A stretch of DNA of 29,283 bases from CAZMRF01 sp964568735 (GCA_964568735.1 CAZMRF010000065.1:1-29283); one strand, 5' to 3'; shown: positions 18,001-25,510, counted from the first letter of the stretch. Made by a program: numbers and translations. The notes: a model not told the origin generated them from the sequence alone.

Positions 18001-18650
18001 CCGCCCTCGACGCGCCTCCCTCCATTGCCGCCTTCATCGAGATGGAGATGGGCCGGGCCTGCCTGGCTGCCGGAGATCTCCCGTGCGCCGTGGACCGGCT
18101 CCTGCGCTACTTCCGTGAATGGCGAGAGGTCCCCAAGCCGGCCCAGCTCAGCATCGACGCCGCTCTCGACCTGGGACAGGCCTACATGCTCCAGGGGAAC
18201 AGGACGGCGGCGATGGAGCATTTCCGCGTCGCCGCCGAGCTGGGAGGAACGCTCGCCAGGTGGCACCGAAGGCAGGCCGAGGAGGCCACGGCGCGCGGCG
18301 CGACCGCTCTCGCCGAGCAGCACCTGAGAGAGGCCGTCGAATTGAATGCCTTCGACGCGGATTCCTACAACGCCCTCGCCGCTCACCTCGTGCGGGAAGG
18401 ACGGTGGGATGAGGCCGAGCAGACCTGGCGGGAGCTCCTCGTACGACACCCCGACGACCTTTCGGCGATTCGCGGGATCCTGGCAGGGCTGGAGCAGCAG
18501 GGGCGTATCCGGGAATCGGTCCCCTACCTCGAGCACCTGATCGACGTCGAGATGGACGGTGCCGTGATCGCCCTGCTGCAGCAGAGACTAGCCCAGCTCA
18601 AGGCGGATCTACCGGCCGGCCCGGAGCCCTCGGGCGGACTCTCCCGCTAG
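15051..18650 (+). CDS. Fused MFS-like transporter/spermidine-synthase-like protein with C-terminal TPR repeats
   Basis: Very long protein of 1199 aa. Roughly residues 25-500 are many membrane helices in two halves, each with a repeated signature: LGIFLLSGASGLVYQVVW near the start and ALVLEVCWTRTLSLTLGSS later. About 525-790 is a spermidine-synthase fold with VLVIGWGSGITVGS, VRVVEIEEAVVE and YDVIISEPSNPWLSGPSRLF. The rest, from about 820, is helical TPR-type repeats (for example SARSAWSEALEQDPNCEEAL and AEQHLREAVELNAFDADSYN). Such fusions are common in high-GC bacteria but their reaction is unproven; true polyamine synthesis is doubtful. The TPR part may bind a partner. The ATG at 15051 has no clear ribosome site and a second ATG follows at 15060. 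The stop is 3 bp from the convergent receiver gene. Confidence 0.85.
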   Translation: MAAMQADASGSLPAPAAFSGDDSAQHAGQSLLRGGGALLLGIFLLSGASGLVYQVVWSRSLTLVFGSTTQGIATVLAAFMGGLALGSWLAARVGDRVASPLRIYGLLEGGIALLSLAVLLLLPALEGLYQILYGRVPLSLGGLTALRLVLASLFLLPATTLMGATLPVLSASFERMGRVAGQGASILYAFNTIGAVAGSAAAGFLLLPALGATGTTLAAAAGNLAAALGALWLSRQVEEQGRQMRVPFASGKGAPRDEAPAEEEALPAATRAAVTAAIAASGAAALVLEVCWTRTLSLTLGSSTQAFTIMLTTFLIGLAGGSALTSRWLGRLRDPAGVFAMAEIGAGFAVYAGIFLFPELPYAFLKLYGATREAPELFHLGRFTLAAAIMLAPTLLLGATFPLALRCVRLGARDAARPVGLLYSVNTLGAIAGSLTAGFVLIPAVGLRLTLVIAAMVCLAIGAALLALSSRARHAVRWAFASAIFLIMPGLPLGAPAWNPMLMTSGVFQYAPRFLDQLPTRAAFLEYHDPRSQLYYRDGLTTTVTVEKRPMRSDGKVWLVLTVNGKVDASTVGDMETQILLGQAPLLISKDPSNVLVIGWGSGITVGSTLAHESVRSVRVVEIEEAVVEASGLFRDFNGDPRKDPRIELEINDARHSLLVDPRRYDVIISEPSNPWLSGPSRLFTREFFEMARERLAPGGILCQWVQMYGLDVDSYLALLRTLSDVFADVVVLKGSPGDTIVLASAEPIRFDLDQIQRRLQDPKVAAELARMHMTNLPAFLARYRTGGDVLRATVGKGILNTDDNAYIEFAAARTLYEVEDIAVDSLLLRSVSSPLDRSDLSGLAPESALRIGLQLARQWLEQGLVERARGALDWAQAALPASPAVVAEAAAIRGTILEREGSMESARSAWSEALEQDPNCEEALLGLGKLLAKESETLPRAIELLERAARSLPASPQAHLELARVLRASGNHLEAIQVLDAAAALDAPPSIAAFIEMEMGRACLAAGDLPCAVDRLLRYFREWREVPKPAQLSIDAALDLGQAYMLQGNRTAAMEHFRVAAELGGTLARWHRRQAEEATARGATALAEQHLREAVELNAFDADSYNALAAHLVREGRWDEAEQTWRELLVRHPDDLSAIRGILAGLEQQGRIRESVPYLEHLIDVEMDGAVIALLQQRLAQLKADLPAGPEPSGGLSR

Positions 18651-18653
18651 GGG

Positions 18654-19088
18654 TCAGGCCCGGGGCTGGCTCAGGTTCAGGGTCGTCGCAGCCGTCAGGA
18701 CCTCATCCGCGATGCCCATCGCGATCAATGGGGATTTCATCTCTTCGGGTGCGAGGGCGACGATCCAGAGCGACGGCGCGAGGGTCCGGAAGGCCGACAG
18801 CGCCGTCAGCTCGCGCGCCGAGGAGGAGAACAAGTTGACGAAAAGGATATCGGCCCGCCCATCGAGGCAACGCTTCATGGCCTCCGCGAGCGTCGGTACC
18901 TGCTCGATGTCGGCCTCTCGGCTCAGCATCATCAGGCAGCTATCGGTGACCTCGTCGGGGCCGGGCCTGCAAAGAAGGGCCCTGAGGCGCTTCTTCGGCC
19001 GTATTCGGCGGCCGCGCTGGTAAGTGATGTTCTCGACAGCTCTGTGTCCCATGGCCCCTGCCTCACGCAATTCACTTCGCGTTCGCAT
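18654..19088 (-). CDS. Degenerate receiver-domain protein (pseudo-response regulator)
   Basis: A 144-aa protein with one alpha/beta domain resembling a CheY-like receiver. The strands are LRALLCRP, ADILFVNLF and LWIVALAP, and a last strand ends in DEVLTAATT. The acidic pair after strand 1 is replaced by CRP, and the phospho-acceptor Asp after strand 3 reads VNLF, so phosphorylation is unlikely. There is no DNA-binding output domain. The basic N-terminus (RGRRIRPKKRLR) is notable and could bind nucleic acid or a partner. ATG 19088 is used; ATG 19052 is preceded by a purine-rich AGGCAGGGG and could be the true start. The family assignment comes only from fold pattern, so moderate confidence. 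Confidence 0.6.
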   Translation of the reverse strand: MRTRSELREAGAMGHRAVENITYQRGRRIRPKKRLRALLCRPGPDEVTDSCLMMLSREADIEQVPTLAEAMKRCLDGRADILFVNLFSSSARELTALSAFRTLAPSLWIVALAPEEMKSPLIAMGIADEVLTAATTLNLSQPRA

Positions 19089-19246
19089 GGGTAGATAGCA
19101 AGAGGCACGCCATGCGGACCCGAAAAGGCCGATTCGCCCGAAGTCCTTGTTCCAGGCGTGGTTACGCGCCCGAGGAAGCGTGCCGGGTCTTGCTTGCTGC
19201 GGCCTCCGCAGGGGACGGATTGCCCCTCGAGAGCATGGAGCGCCCC

Positions 19247-19283
19247 AAAAAGAACAAGCCCCGCACCTTCCGATGCGGGGCTT
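19247..19283 (-). terminator. Rho-independent terminator after the histone gene
   Basis: A perfect 10-bp GC-rich stem (arms 19256-19265 and 19274-19283) encloses an 8-nt loop. On the minus strand it is followed by GTTCTTTTT. It lies 70 bp past the histone stop codon and isolates that gene from the receiver gene downstream. Confidence 0.85.
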
Positions 19284-19353
19284 CGAGCGCGCTTCGATGA
19301 GGACGAGAGCCGGTGCTCGACGAACGCACCGAGCTCGGGCGGTGCCCGGTACC

Positions 19354-19539
19354 TTAAATGTCTTGAGGCCGGAGGGTCTTCCGCTTGTTCGCGAGAGCGC
19401 GGGACTCCGCGCCCATGATCAGGTCGCGGACCTTCTTGTCGAGGGCGCCGTAGAAGTCGCCCGAAACGTTGCACTTCTTGACGGCGTCCTTCGTCCTGCT
19501 CTTCGAGATGATCAGATCTGCCTTTCGCTTCGCGGCCAC
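19354..19539 (-). CDS. Bacterial histone-fold protein (short alpha-3 type, DUF1931-like)
   Basis: Small basic protein of 61 aa. GTG 19539 is chosen because GGAGG (19551-19547) stands 7 nt before it; the upstream ATG at 19566 has no such site. The sequence starts AAKRKADLIISKSRTKDAVK. A long central helix (GDFYGALDKKVRDLIMGAES), then the loop and end RKTLRPQDI, fit a histone fold: helix 1, loop, long helix 2, the R-x-T loop-2 motif and a very short helix 3. Prokaryotic histones with a clipped third helix are known in bacteria and can be abundant chromatin proteins; many Lys/Arg suit DNA binding. A strong promoter and terminator flank the gene, so high expression is likely. Assignment is from motif recall, without a structure or search. 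Confidence 0.72.
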   Translation of the reverse strand: MAAKRKADLIISKSRTKDAVKKCNVSGDFYGALDKKVRDLIMGAESRALANKRKTLRPQDI

Positions 19540-19550
19540 GTCACCACCTC

Positions 19551-19576
19551 CATGAGAATCCGACATGAGAATCCGA
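19551..19576. repeat. Perfect 13-bp tandem duplication in the histone leader
   Basis: CATGAGAATCCGA occurs twice head to tail (19551-19563 and 19564-19576). It covers the edge of the ribosome site and creates the upstream in-frame ATG at 19566, which I regard as spurious. Confidence 0.9.
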
Positions 19577-19598
19577 GTGGAAATCGAAAACCCGCGCC

Positions 19599-19626
19599 AT
19601 TATCCGTATTCAACCCCTACTGTCAA
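19599..19626 (-). promoter_or_regulatory. Near-consensus sigma-70 promoter for the histone gene
   Basis: On the minus strand a perfect TTGACA (19626-19621) and GATAAT (19604-19599, five of six matches) are separated by 16 bp. The leader before GTG 19539 would be about 50 nt. It is by far the best promoter match seen in the window. Confidence 0.75.
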
Positions 19627-19712
19627 GGAAGAGCCCGGGACCCCTGTGATCTAGAATGATGCCGTCGCGGCCCTGAGCAGGGCAGCCGATATCGGCCTTC
19701 CGGTCCGCACGC

Positions 19713-20771
19713 ATGGCACGCAAGCCAAAGTCATCCCGGCCCGACCCGGCCCACGCCGCGCCGGGCGAGCCATTCCACGAAGCGGGGGACATCCCCGCCG
19801 ATCCGGATCTCGAGGGGATGGAACTCCCCGAGGAGTCCCTCCCGGGGGCAGGAGCCGGCAGCCCACCCGGGGAGATGCTCCCGGCGCTTCCATCGGGCGG
19901 TGTCGTTCCCTCCGATCCGCTGCGCCGCTACCTCGCGGAGGCCCGCAGGTATCCGAGGCTCACTCGCGAGGAGGAGCGGGAGCTGGCGATCCGCTACCGC
20001 GAGCACGGAGACCTCGACGCCGCCCGGCGCCTCGTGACGTCGAACCTCAGGCTCGTCGTGCGGATCGCCATGGATTATCGAAGGTCTTTCCTGAACCTCC
20101 TCGATCTGATCCAGGAGGGGAACATCGGGTTGCTCAACGCCGTGAAGAAGTATGACCCCTACCGCGGCGTCCCCTTCTCGGCCTACGCCGGCTACTGGAT
20201 CCGCGCCTACGTCATCAAGCACCTCCTGGATCACTGGAGCCTCGTCCGGGTCGGCACGACCAACATCCGGCGCCAGCTCTTCTACAACCTCAAGCGCGAG
20301 AAGGAGCGCCTCGAGCGCGAGGGCATCCGGGCCGACACGAAGCTCCTCGCCGCGAACCTGGGAGCCGAAGAACAGGACGTGATCGAGGTCGGGCAGGCCC
20401 TCCAGGGGCACGACGTCTCGATCGACGCGCCGATGCGGGGGGGGAAGGACGACGGCAAGCCGCGCTACGTCTGGGAGACGCTCAGCGACGCCTCCCCCGA
20501 TCCCTCCGAGCAGGCCGCGCGCAACGAGATGCAGCATCTGCTGCGCGAGAAGATCGGCGCCTTCTCTCGCGGGCTCAAGGAACGGGATCTCTACATCCTC
20601 GAGAACCGCCTCGTCGCCGAGGAGCCGCTGACGCTCCAGGCCATCGGCGACAAGTTCGGCACGACGCGCGAGGCGGTCCGGCAGGCCGAGGTCCGGCTGA
20701 TCTCGAAGCTGCGCGACTACCTCAAGGCGGAGATTCCCGACCTCGGAGAGTTCCAGGTGCGGGCGGACTGA
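19713..20771 (+). CDS. rpoH: RNA polymerase sigma factor, RpoH/sigma-32 type
   Basis: Sigma-70-family factor of 352 aa. An acidic, Pro-rich N-terminal stretch of about 65 residues precedes region 1.2 (DPLRRYLAEARRYPRLTREEE). Region 2 has LDLIQEGNIGLLNAVKKYDPYRGVPFSAYAGYWIRAY. The RpoH box region follows as LVRVGTTNIRRQLFYNLKRE, and region 4 ends with the helix-turn-helix FGTTREAVRQAEVRLISKLR. This matches heat-shock sigma-32 of Deltaproteobacteria-type lineages. It should direct polymerase to heat-shock or other stress promoters. The leader (19670-19696) contains two small hairpins and no clear ribosome site before ATG 19713, which may mean structure-controlled translation. A stress sigma factor other than strict RpoH is possible. 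Confidence 0.85.
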   Translation: MARKPKSSRPDPAHAAPGEPFHEAGDIPADPDLEGMELPEESLPGAGAGSPPGEMLPALPSGGVVPSDPLRRYLAEARRYPRLTREEERELAIRYREHGDLDAARRLVTSNLRLVVRIAMDYRRSFLNLLDLIQEGNIGLLNAVKKYDPYRGVPFSAYAGYWIRAYVIKHLLDHWSLVRVGTTNIRRQLFYNLKREKERLEREGIRADTKLLAANLGAEEQDVIEVGQALQGHDVSIDAPMRGGKDDGKPRYVWETLSDASPDPSEQAARNEMQHLLREKIGAFSRGLKERDLYILENRLVAEEPLTLQAIGDKFGTTREAVRQAEVRLISKLRDYLKAEIPDLGEFQVRAD

Positions 20772-20791
20772 CTGCTCACGGCGTGAGCAGT
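20771..20791. terminator. Hairpin at the 3' end of the sigma-factor gene
   Basis: ACTGCTCAC, loop GGC, GTGAGCAGT: a perfect 9-bp stem beginning at the sigma-factor stop codon. No good T-run follows on either strand, so this is either a weak bidirectional terminator or an RNA-stabilising structure between convergent genes. Confidence 0.45.
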
Positions 20792-20809
20792 GGGTCAGTT
20801 TGAATAGAG

Positions 20810-20887
20810 CTACTTCCACCCACGCTTCAGCGCTACGTAGACGAAGACAATGAGCAGGAAAGCCATGACGACCAGAATGATCGGCAC
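20810..20887 (-). CDS. Possible 25-aa single-pass membrane peptide
   Basis: Short reading frame from GTG 20887 to TAG 20810: M(GTG)PIILVVMAFLLIVFVYVALKRGWK. It is one uninterrupted hydrophobic helix followed by a basic end (KRGWK), giving a predicted cytoplasmic C-terminus by the positive-inside rule. A strong ribosome site, GGGAGG, stands 5 nt before the GTG. It lies 68 bp after the LysRS stop on the same strand. It resembles small membrane subunits and regulators in form but matches none that I recognise. Too short for standard gene finders; conservation is untested. Confidence 0.5.
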   Translation of the reverse strand: MPIILVVMAFLLIVFVYVALKRGWK

Positions 20888-20955
20888 AACGACCTCCCTG
20901 GTCCCAGTGTCACTCGAGACCACCCGCCCCGCACGACCGGCGCCGCCGCCCCGGC

Positions 20956-22539
20956 TCAGCCCGCCCTGACGGCGGCTGCCGCCTGCCGGAGTCGCTCCGA
21001 CACTCTCTCAGCCCCCAGCATCGCCACGAAGGGGCCCAGGCGCGGGCCGCGGTCCTGGCCCGAGAGCACTCGATAGAGCGTCGTGAAGAAGGGGCCCGGC
21101 TCCAGCCCTGCTTCGCGGGGAATGGCAAAGGCCTCGTGGTGGATCTCGTCGGGCGTCCGCTCCTCGGAGAGGAAGGCCGCGAGCTTCTCGAGGAGCGGCG
21201 CGTGCTCCGGGGGCACCTCCGGCGGCCGCTTGTGGGGAGCGACGTGGTCGCGGTAGTAGGCCGCCGCCTGCTCGACGAGGCTCGTGAGGAAGGCGTCGGA
21301 TCCGGGCAGCCGTCCTCGGTAGTTCCGCACGTAGCCGGCGATCACCTCCGGATCGGCGAGGCCCACGTTGCCCATGATCGAGAAGAGGAACGAGTAGGAG
21401 ACGGGGTACTCGTAGGGGCTCGCCGGGGGGAGATCGGGCCAGATGAACTCCAGCTCGTCGCGGAACTCGTCGGTGCGCGCCTGCCCGTAGTGGCGGGCGA
21501 TGAGATCGAGGTACTCGTCCACCGTCCTCGCCACGACGTCCCACGAGAGCTTCCTCGCCTTGCGCGGGTTGCGGATGAGGAAGAGGAGCATCGACTCGCG
21601 CGGCGCGTAGGAGAGCCAGGTCTCCACCGTGAGCCCCTTGCCCACCGACTTGCTGATCTTGCTGCCCGTCTCGTCGAGGAACATCTCGTAGAAGAAGTGG
21701 ACGGGAGGGCGGCTCCCGAGGATCATCTGGATCTCCCTCGAGAGCTGGGCCGACTCGATGAGGTCCTTGCCGTACATCTCGTAGTGGATCCCCAGGCTGT
21801 GCCATCGCAGGGCCCAGTCCACCTTCCAGCCCACCTTCATGCGGCCTCCCGTCACGGGCAGCTCGCCCTTCACCCCGCAGCCCGGGCGCGATCCCGTCGC
21901 GACGTCGCAGGCGTAGGAGACGGAGCCGCGCTCCGGGTGATAGGCCGTGACGCGCGTGGAGTAGATCCGCCCGCAGCTCTCGCACACGGGAAAGAAGGGA
22001 GACCAGCCCTCCCGCATCTCCTTCTTCATGGTCGGGAGGATCAGCGCGCGGATCTCCTCGACGTGCCCCAGGATCCTGAGCATCCCCTCGTCGAAGACTC
22101 CCGAGCGGTACTGATCGTGCGAGGCCTTGAAGGTGTAGCGGAAGCCGTACCTGTCGAGCATCTCGCGCAGCGCGGCGTTGTTGTGGCCGGCGTAGGAGTC
22201 GTGGCAGCCGAAGGGGTCCGGGATGTCGCAGAGAGGCCGGCCCAGGTGCTCGGAGAGATCGGCCGGCATGTTCAGCGGCACCTTGCGGAGCCCGTCCATG
22301 TCGTCGGAGAAGACGACGATCTCCCAGGCGGGGTCCCGCTCGGCTCCAGACGCCAGCTTCCCGGATCTCAGGTCGCTGAGCGCCATCGCCACCCAGGTCG
22401 TCCTGGCCACCTCGGCGAAGGTCCCGATGTGGGGCGCGCCCGAGGGGCCGTAGCCCGTCTCGAGCCGGATCGGGGAGACGTCGGGCCAGGCCTCGAGCGT
22501 CCGTTCGGCTTCCTCGTAGGGCCACAGGGATCGCGGCAT
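20956..22539 (-). CDS. lysS: Class I lysyl-tRNA synthetase
   Basis: Charges tRNA-Lys using the class I (Rossmann) fold found in archaea and some bacteria, unrelated to the class II enzyme of E. coli. It is 527 aa from ATG 22539 (MPRSLWPYEEAERTLEAWP), normal for the family. The HIGH motif is in GPSGAPHIGTFAEVART and the KMSKS motif is KISKSVGKG. A zinc-ribbon-like segment has CESCGRIYS and later CGVKGELP. The C-terminal anticodon-binding part is helical. A longer in-frame reading to 23094 overlaps the divergent helicase gene and is rejected. The gap to that gene is 70 bp. Confidence 0.92.
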   Translation of the reverse strand: MPRSLWPYEEAERTLEAWPDVSPIRLETGYGPSGAPHIGTFAEVARTTWVAMALSDLRSGKLASGAERDPAWEIVVFSDDMDGLRKVPLNMPADLSEHLGRPLCDIPDPFGCHDSYAGHNNAALREMLDRYGFRYTFKASHDQYRSGVFDEGMLRILGHVEEIRALILPTMKKEMREGWSPFFPVCESCGRIYSTRVTAYHPERGSVSYACDVATGSRPGCGVKGELPVTGGRMKVGWKVDWALRWHSLGIHYEMYGKDLIESAQLSREIQMILGSRPPVHFFYEMFLDETGSKISKSVGKGLTVETWLSYAPRESMLLFLIRNPRKARKLSWDVVARTVDEYLDLIARHYGQARTDEFRDELEFIWPDLPPASPYEYPVSYSFLFSIMGNVGLADPEVIAGYVRNYRGRLPGSDAFLTSLVEQAAAYYRDHVAPHKRPPEVPPEHAPLLEKLAAFLSEERTPDEIHHEAFAIPREAGLEPGPFFTTLYRVLSGQDRGPRLGPFVAMLGAERVSERLRQAAAAVRAG

Positions 22540-22609
22540 CGCGGCGCAGGATAGCAGCCGGCCCTTCCGTGGATCCTCCCGGGGTGCGGTGTTAGGCTGG
22601 CCGATTGCC

Positions 22610-25510
22610 ATGAACCGCCTCCGCTCGCTCCGGCACGAAGACCTCCAGGATCTCGCGGACCCCCGCGTCGTGGCCCGCGGGCGCGATTGCGTCCGCTGGG
22701 GGCTCCTCCACGATCTCAGCGAGACCCAGGACCGGATCGAGGCGCTCGTCGCCGAGCGCCAGGGGCTCCCCTGCAAGGTCATCGTCCGCGAGGGCTCGCG
22801 TGGGCTCGTCACTTCATGCACCTGCGCGGCCAACCTGGAGCACGGGGAGGTCTGCAAGCACATCGTCGCGACCCTCGTGGCCTGGATCTCCCGGAGGGAC
22901 GGGGGAACAGCCTTGCAAGGCGCAGACTCCGCCGCGACCCCGAGGGTGCACCATCCCATCCACGACCTGCGCTCCCTCGTCCGGCTCGTGAAGGGCGGGA
23001 GCGGCTCCCGGGCCTCGTCGGCCGCCGAAAGCGCGGCGGCCCCTTCGGAGGCCTCCAGGATCCTGGCCGGCCTCCTTCCCGAGGGCATCCCCATCCGCGT
23101 GGGCGTCGAGCGGGTGGGAGCGACACACGGCCTCGTCGTCGCCTTTCATCGCGGCGACGGCGCGGGCCTGCGCGCGCGCGGCATTGCAACGGACGCGCCC
23201 GCCATCAGCCTGACGATCCCGCCCGGAGACGTGGCGGCCGCCCTGCGCGAGCTCGACACCCTCGACAACGTGGCCTGGACCGAGTCGGCCTCCTCCCTGC
23301 GCGTCTACTACTCGCCCGTGAGGCTGAGGCTGCGCGCCGAGTACGCGCGCGACGGCATCCTCCTCCTCTCCCCCGTCGCCTACCTGCGCGACGCGAAGGG
23401 CGAGGGCCGGGTGATCGAGACGATCCACATCCACGAGGGGCTGGACGGGACGCTCTGGATCGAGGACGGCCCCGACACGCTGCGCCGCGTGGGCCTGTGG
23501 ACCGCGCTCATCGATCAGTACGCTCCGGATTTCAAGCCAAGAGTCCTCGAGGGACAGGAGGTCGTCCAGTTCCTGGAGCACGGCCACGAGATGAAATGGA
23601 GGGGCGGCCTCGACGCCTCCGAGCGAGTGCGCCACAGCCGCGTTCTCAACGACGTGAAGCTCGCGCGCGTGGAGGTCTCGGAGGCTCCCGGGGGCTGGCT
23701 CTGGCTGGACCCGGTCTACAGCGCGGGAGACCACCGCATCGCCCTCGGCGAGATCCTCGCGGCCCAGAAGGAAGGCGGCCTCCTCAGGCGCGGCGACGAC
23801 TGGATCGTCATCCGCTCGGGCGCCACGTGGACGCGCGGCGGGCGCCCGAAGATCGAGGGACCTCCCCAGGCCGACCTCCTCGGGCTGACCTTCCCCGAGG
23901 CCGGCCAGCTCGACCAGGGCAGGATCCGCGCGCCACGCCTCTCCTACATCCGCCAGCGCGCAGAGTGGGGCGGCGAGGTCGAAGTGCGGCTGGATCCGGC
24001 GCTCGCGCGCTTCGAGAGCTTCCTGCGCCGCGACGGGCCACCCCCGCCGGCGCCGCCGATCCGCGGCATGACGGGAAAGCTCCGCCCCTACCAGGCGGCA
24101 GGCTACAGGTGGCTCTGGTTCATGCGCGGCGCGGGCCTGGGCGGGATCCTCGCCGACGAGATGGGGCTCGGGAAGACTCACCAGGTGATGGCGCTCCTCC
24201 TCGCCATCCAGAACGAGGCCGGCGAGCGGCCCGCCCCCTGCCTCGTCGTCTGCCCCCGTTCGGTCCTCGACCACTGGGAGACGAAGCTGAAGGCGCACAC
24301 GCCCTCCCTCGCCCCGCTCATCTACCACGGAACCGAGCGCGGGCGGGCCCGCGCCGAGATCCTCGCCCGGCCCGTCCTCCTCACGACCTACGGCGTGCTG
24401 GCACGCGACGTGGAGCACCTCGCGGAGATCCCCTGGGAGGTCGTCGTCCTCGACGAGGCGCAGTCGATCAAGAACGCGGCCACGAAGGCCTCGCGCGCGG
24501 CGCGAAAGCTCCATGCGGCGCACCGCCTCGCGCTGACGGGGACGCCCCTCGAGAACCACCTCGAGGAGCTGCGATCGATTTCCGACTTCGTCCTGCCGGG
24601 CTACCTGGGCACCGCCGAGTGGTTCCGGAGGCGCTTCGTGAAGCCCATCGAGCAGGGCGACGCGCAGGCGCTCGAGGTGCTCAAGCGCGCCATCGAGCCC
24701 TTCAAGCTCCGGCGCCTCAAGGCGCAGGTGCTCACCGACCTGCCTCCCAAGATCGACGACGTCCGCCATGCCGACCTGACGCCGCACCAGGCGCTCCTCT
24801 ACAGGGAGATCCTCTCGCGCGCGAAGTCATCCGGGCTTCTGGACAAGATCCAGGACGCCTCCGCGCCGCTCGACTACACGCACGTCTTCGCCGTCCTGAG
24901 CCAGCTCAAGAGGCTCTGCGATCACCCATCGCTCGTCGTCGAGGGTGCCGAAACGAAGAGCCTCCCCTCCGGGAAGTTCGAAGCCTTCAAGGAGCTTCTG
25001 GCGCAGGCCCTCGACGAGGGCGAGAAGGTCGTCGTCTTCAGCCAGTACCTCGAGATGCTCGACCTCATCGAGGAGCACGTCAGGTCGCTCGGCGTCGAGC
25101 TGTCCGGCCTGCGCGGCGCCACGCGCCGCCGCGGAGCCGCCATCAAGAAGTTCCAGGAGGAGCCCGCATGCCGCGTCTTCGTGGCGAGCCTCCTGGCCGG
25201 AGGCCTGGGCGTGGACCTCACGGCCGCCTCGGTCGTGATCCACTACGACCGCTGGTGGAACGCCGCCCGAGAGGATCAAGCCACCGACCGCGTCCACCGC
25301 ATCGGCCAGTCCCGAGGCGTGCAGGTCTTCCGGCTGATCACGCGAGGCACGCTCGAGGAGCGAATCGACCGGATCATCAGTGAGAAGCGCCGCCTCGCCA
25401 GCCGCCTCCTCGAAACCGACCCCGCCGTCGGCCTCAAGCACCTCACGCGGGAGGATCTCCTCGCGATCCTCCAACCCCCGGAGCCAGCCTCGAAGCGCGA
25501 TCCGGTGTGA
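22610..25510 (+). CDS. SWIM-domain SNF2-family helicase
   Basis: DNA-dependent ATPase/translocase of 966 aa from ATG 22610 (MNRLRSLRHEDLQDL); a GTG at 22589 is an alternative. Near residues 65-90 is a SWIM zinc finger (SCTCAANLEHGEVCKHIVATL; pattern CxC...CxH). A linker region follows. The Snf2 core has motif I DEMGLGKT (about 515), Walker B VVLDEAQSIKN (about 613), LTGTPLENHLEEL, then the C-terminal helicase part VVVFSQYLEMLD, LLAGGLGVDLTAA, YDRWWNAAREDQATDRVHRIGQ. All ATPase motifs are intact. Bacterial SWIM-Snf2 proteins (HepA/RapA-type superfamily) are widespread and poorly characterised; roles in transcription recycling, repair or defence are proposed. It is the last GC-rich gene before the cassette-like region and shares its codon style with the core genome. 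Confidence 0.9.
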   Translation: MNRLRSLRHEDLQDLADPRVVARGRDCVRWGLLHDLSETQDRIEALVAERQGLPCKVIVREGSRGLVTSCTCAANLEHGEVCKHIVATLVAWISRRDGGTALQGADSAATPRVHHPIHDLRSLVRLVKGGSGSRASSAAESAAAPSEASRILAGLLPEGIPIRVGVERVGATHGLVVAFHRGDGAGLRARGIATDAPAISLTIPPGDVAAALRELDTLDNVAWTESASSLRVYYSPVRLRLRAEYARDGILLLSPVAYLRDAKGEGRVIETIHIHEGLDGTLWIEDGPDTLRRVGLWTALIDQYAPDFKPRVLEGQEVVQFLEHGHEMKWRGGLDASERVRHSRVLNDVKLARVEVSEAPGGWLWLDPVYSAGDHRIALGEILAAQKEGGLLRRGDDWIVIRSGATWTRGGRPKIEGPPQADLLGLTFPEAGQLDQGRIRAPRLSYIRQRAEWGGEVEVRLDPALARFESFLRRDGPPPPAPPIRGMTGKLRPYQAAGYRWLWFMRGAGLGGILADEMGLGKTHQVMALLLAIQNEAGERPAPCLVVCPRSVLDHWETKLKAHTPSLAPLIYHGTERGRARAEILARPVLLTTYGVLARDVEHLAEIPWEVVVLDEAQSIKNAATKASRAARKLHAAHRLALTGTPLENHLEELRSISDFVLPGYLGTAEWFRRRFVKPIEQGDAQALEVLKRAIEPFKLRRLKAQVLTDLPPKIDDVRHADLTPHQALLYREILSRAKSSGLLDKIQDASAPLDYTHVFAVLSQLKRLCDHPSLVVEGAETKSLPSGKFEAFKELLAQALDEGEKVVVFSQYLEMLDLIEEHVRSLGVELSGLRGATRRRGAAIKKFQEEPACRVFVASLLAGGLGVDLTAASVVIHYDRWWNAAREDQATDRVHRIGQSRGVQVFRLITRGTLEERIDRIISEKRRLASRLLETDPAVGLKHLTREDLLAILQPPEPASKRDPV

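Noticed and set aside
22540..23094. N-terminal extension of LysRS
   Set aside because: Would overlap the start of the divergent SWIM-SNF2 gene and has no similarity to LysRS; the enzyme is full length from 22539.
22814..24787. 657-codon minus-strand reading frame opposite the SNF2 gene
   Set aside because: Shadow of the helicase, whose motifs all lie on the plus strand.
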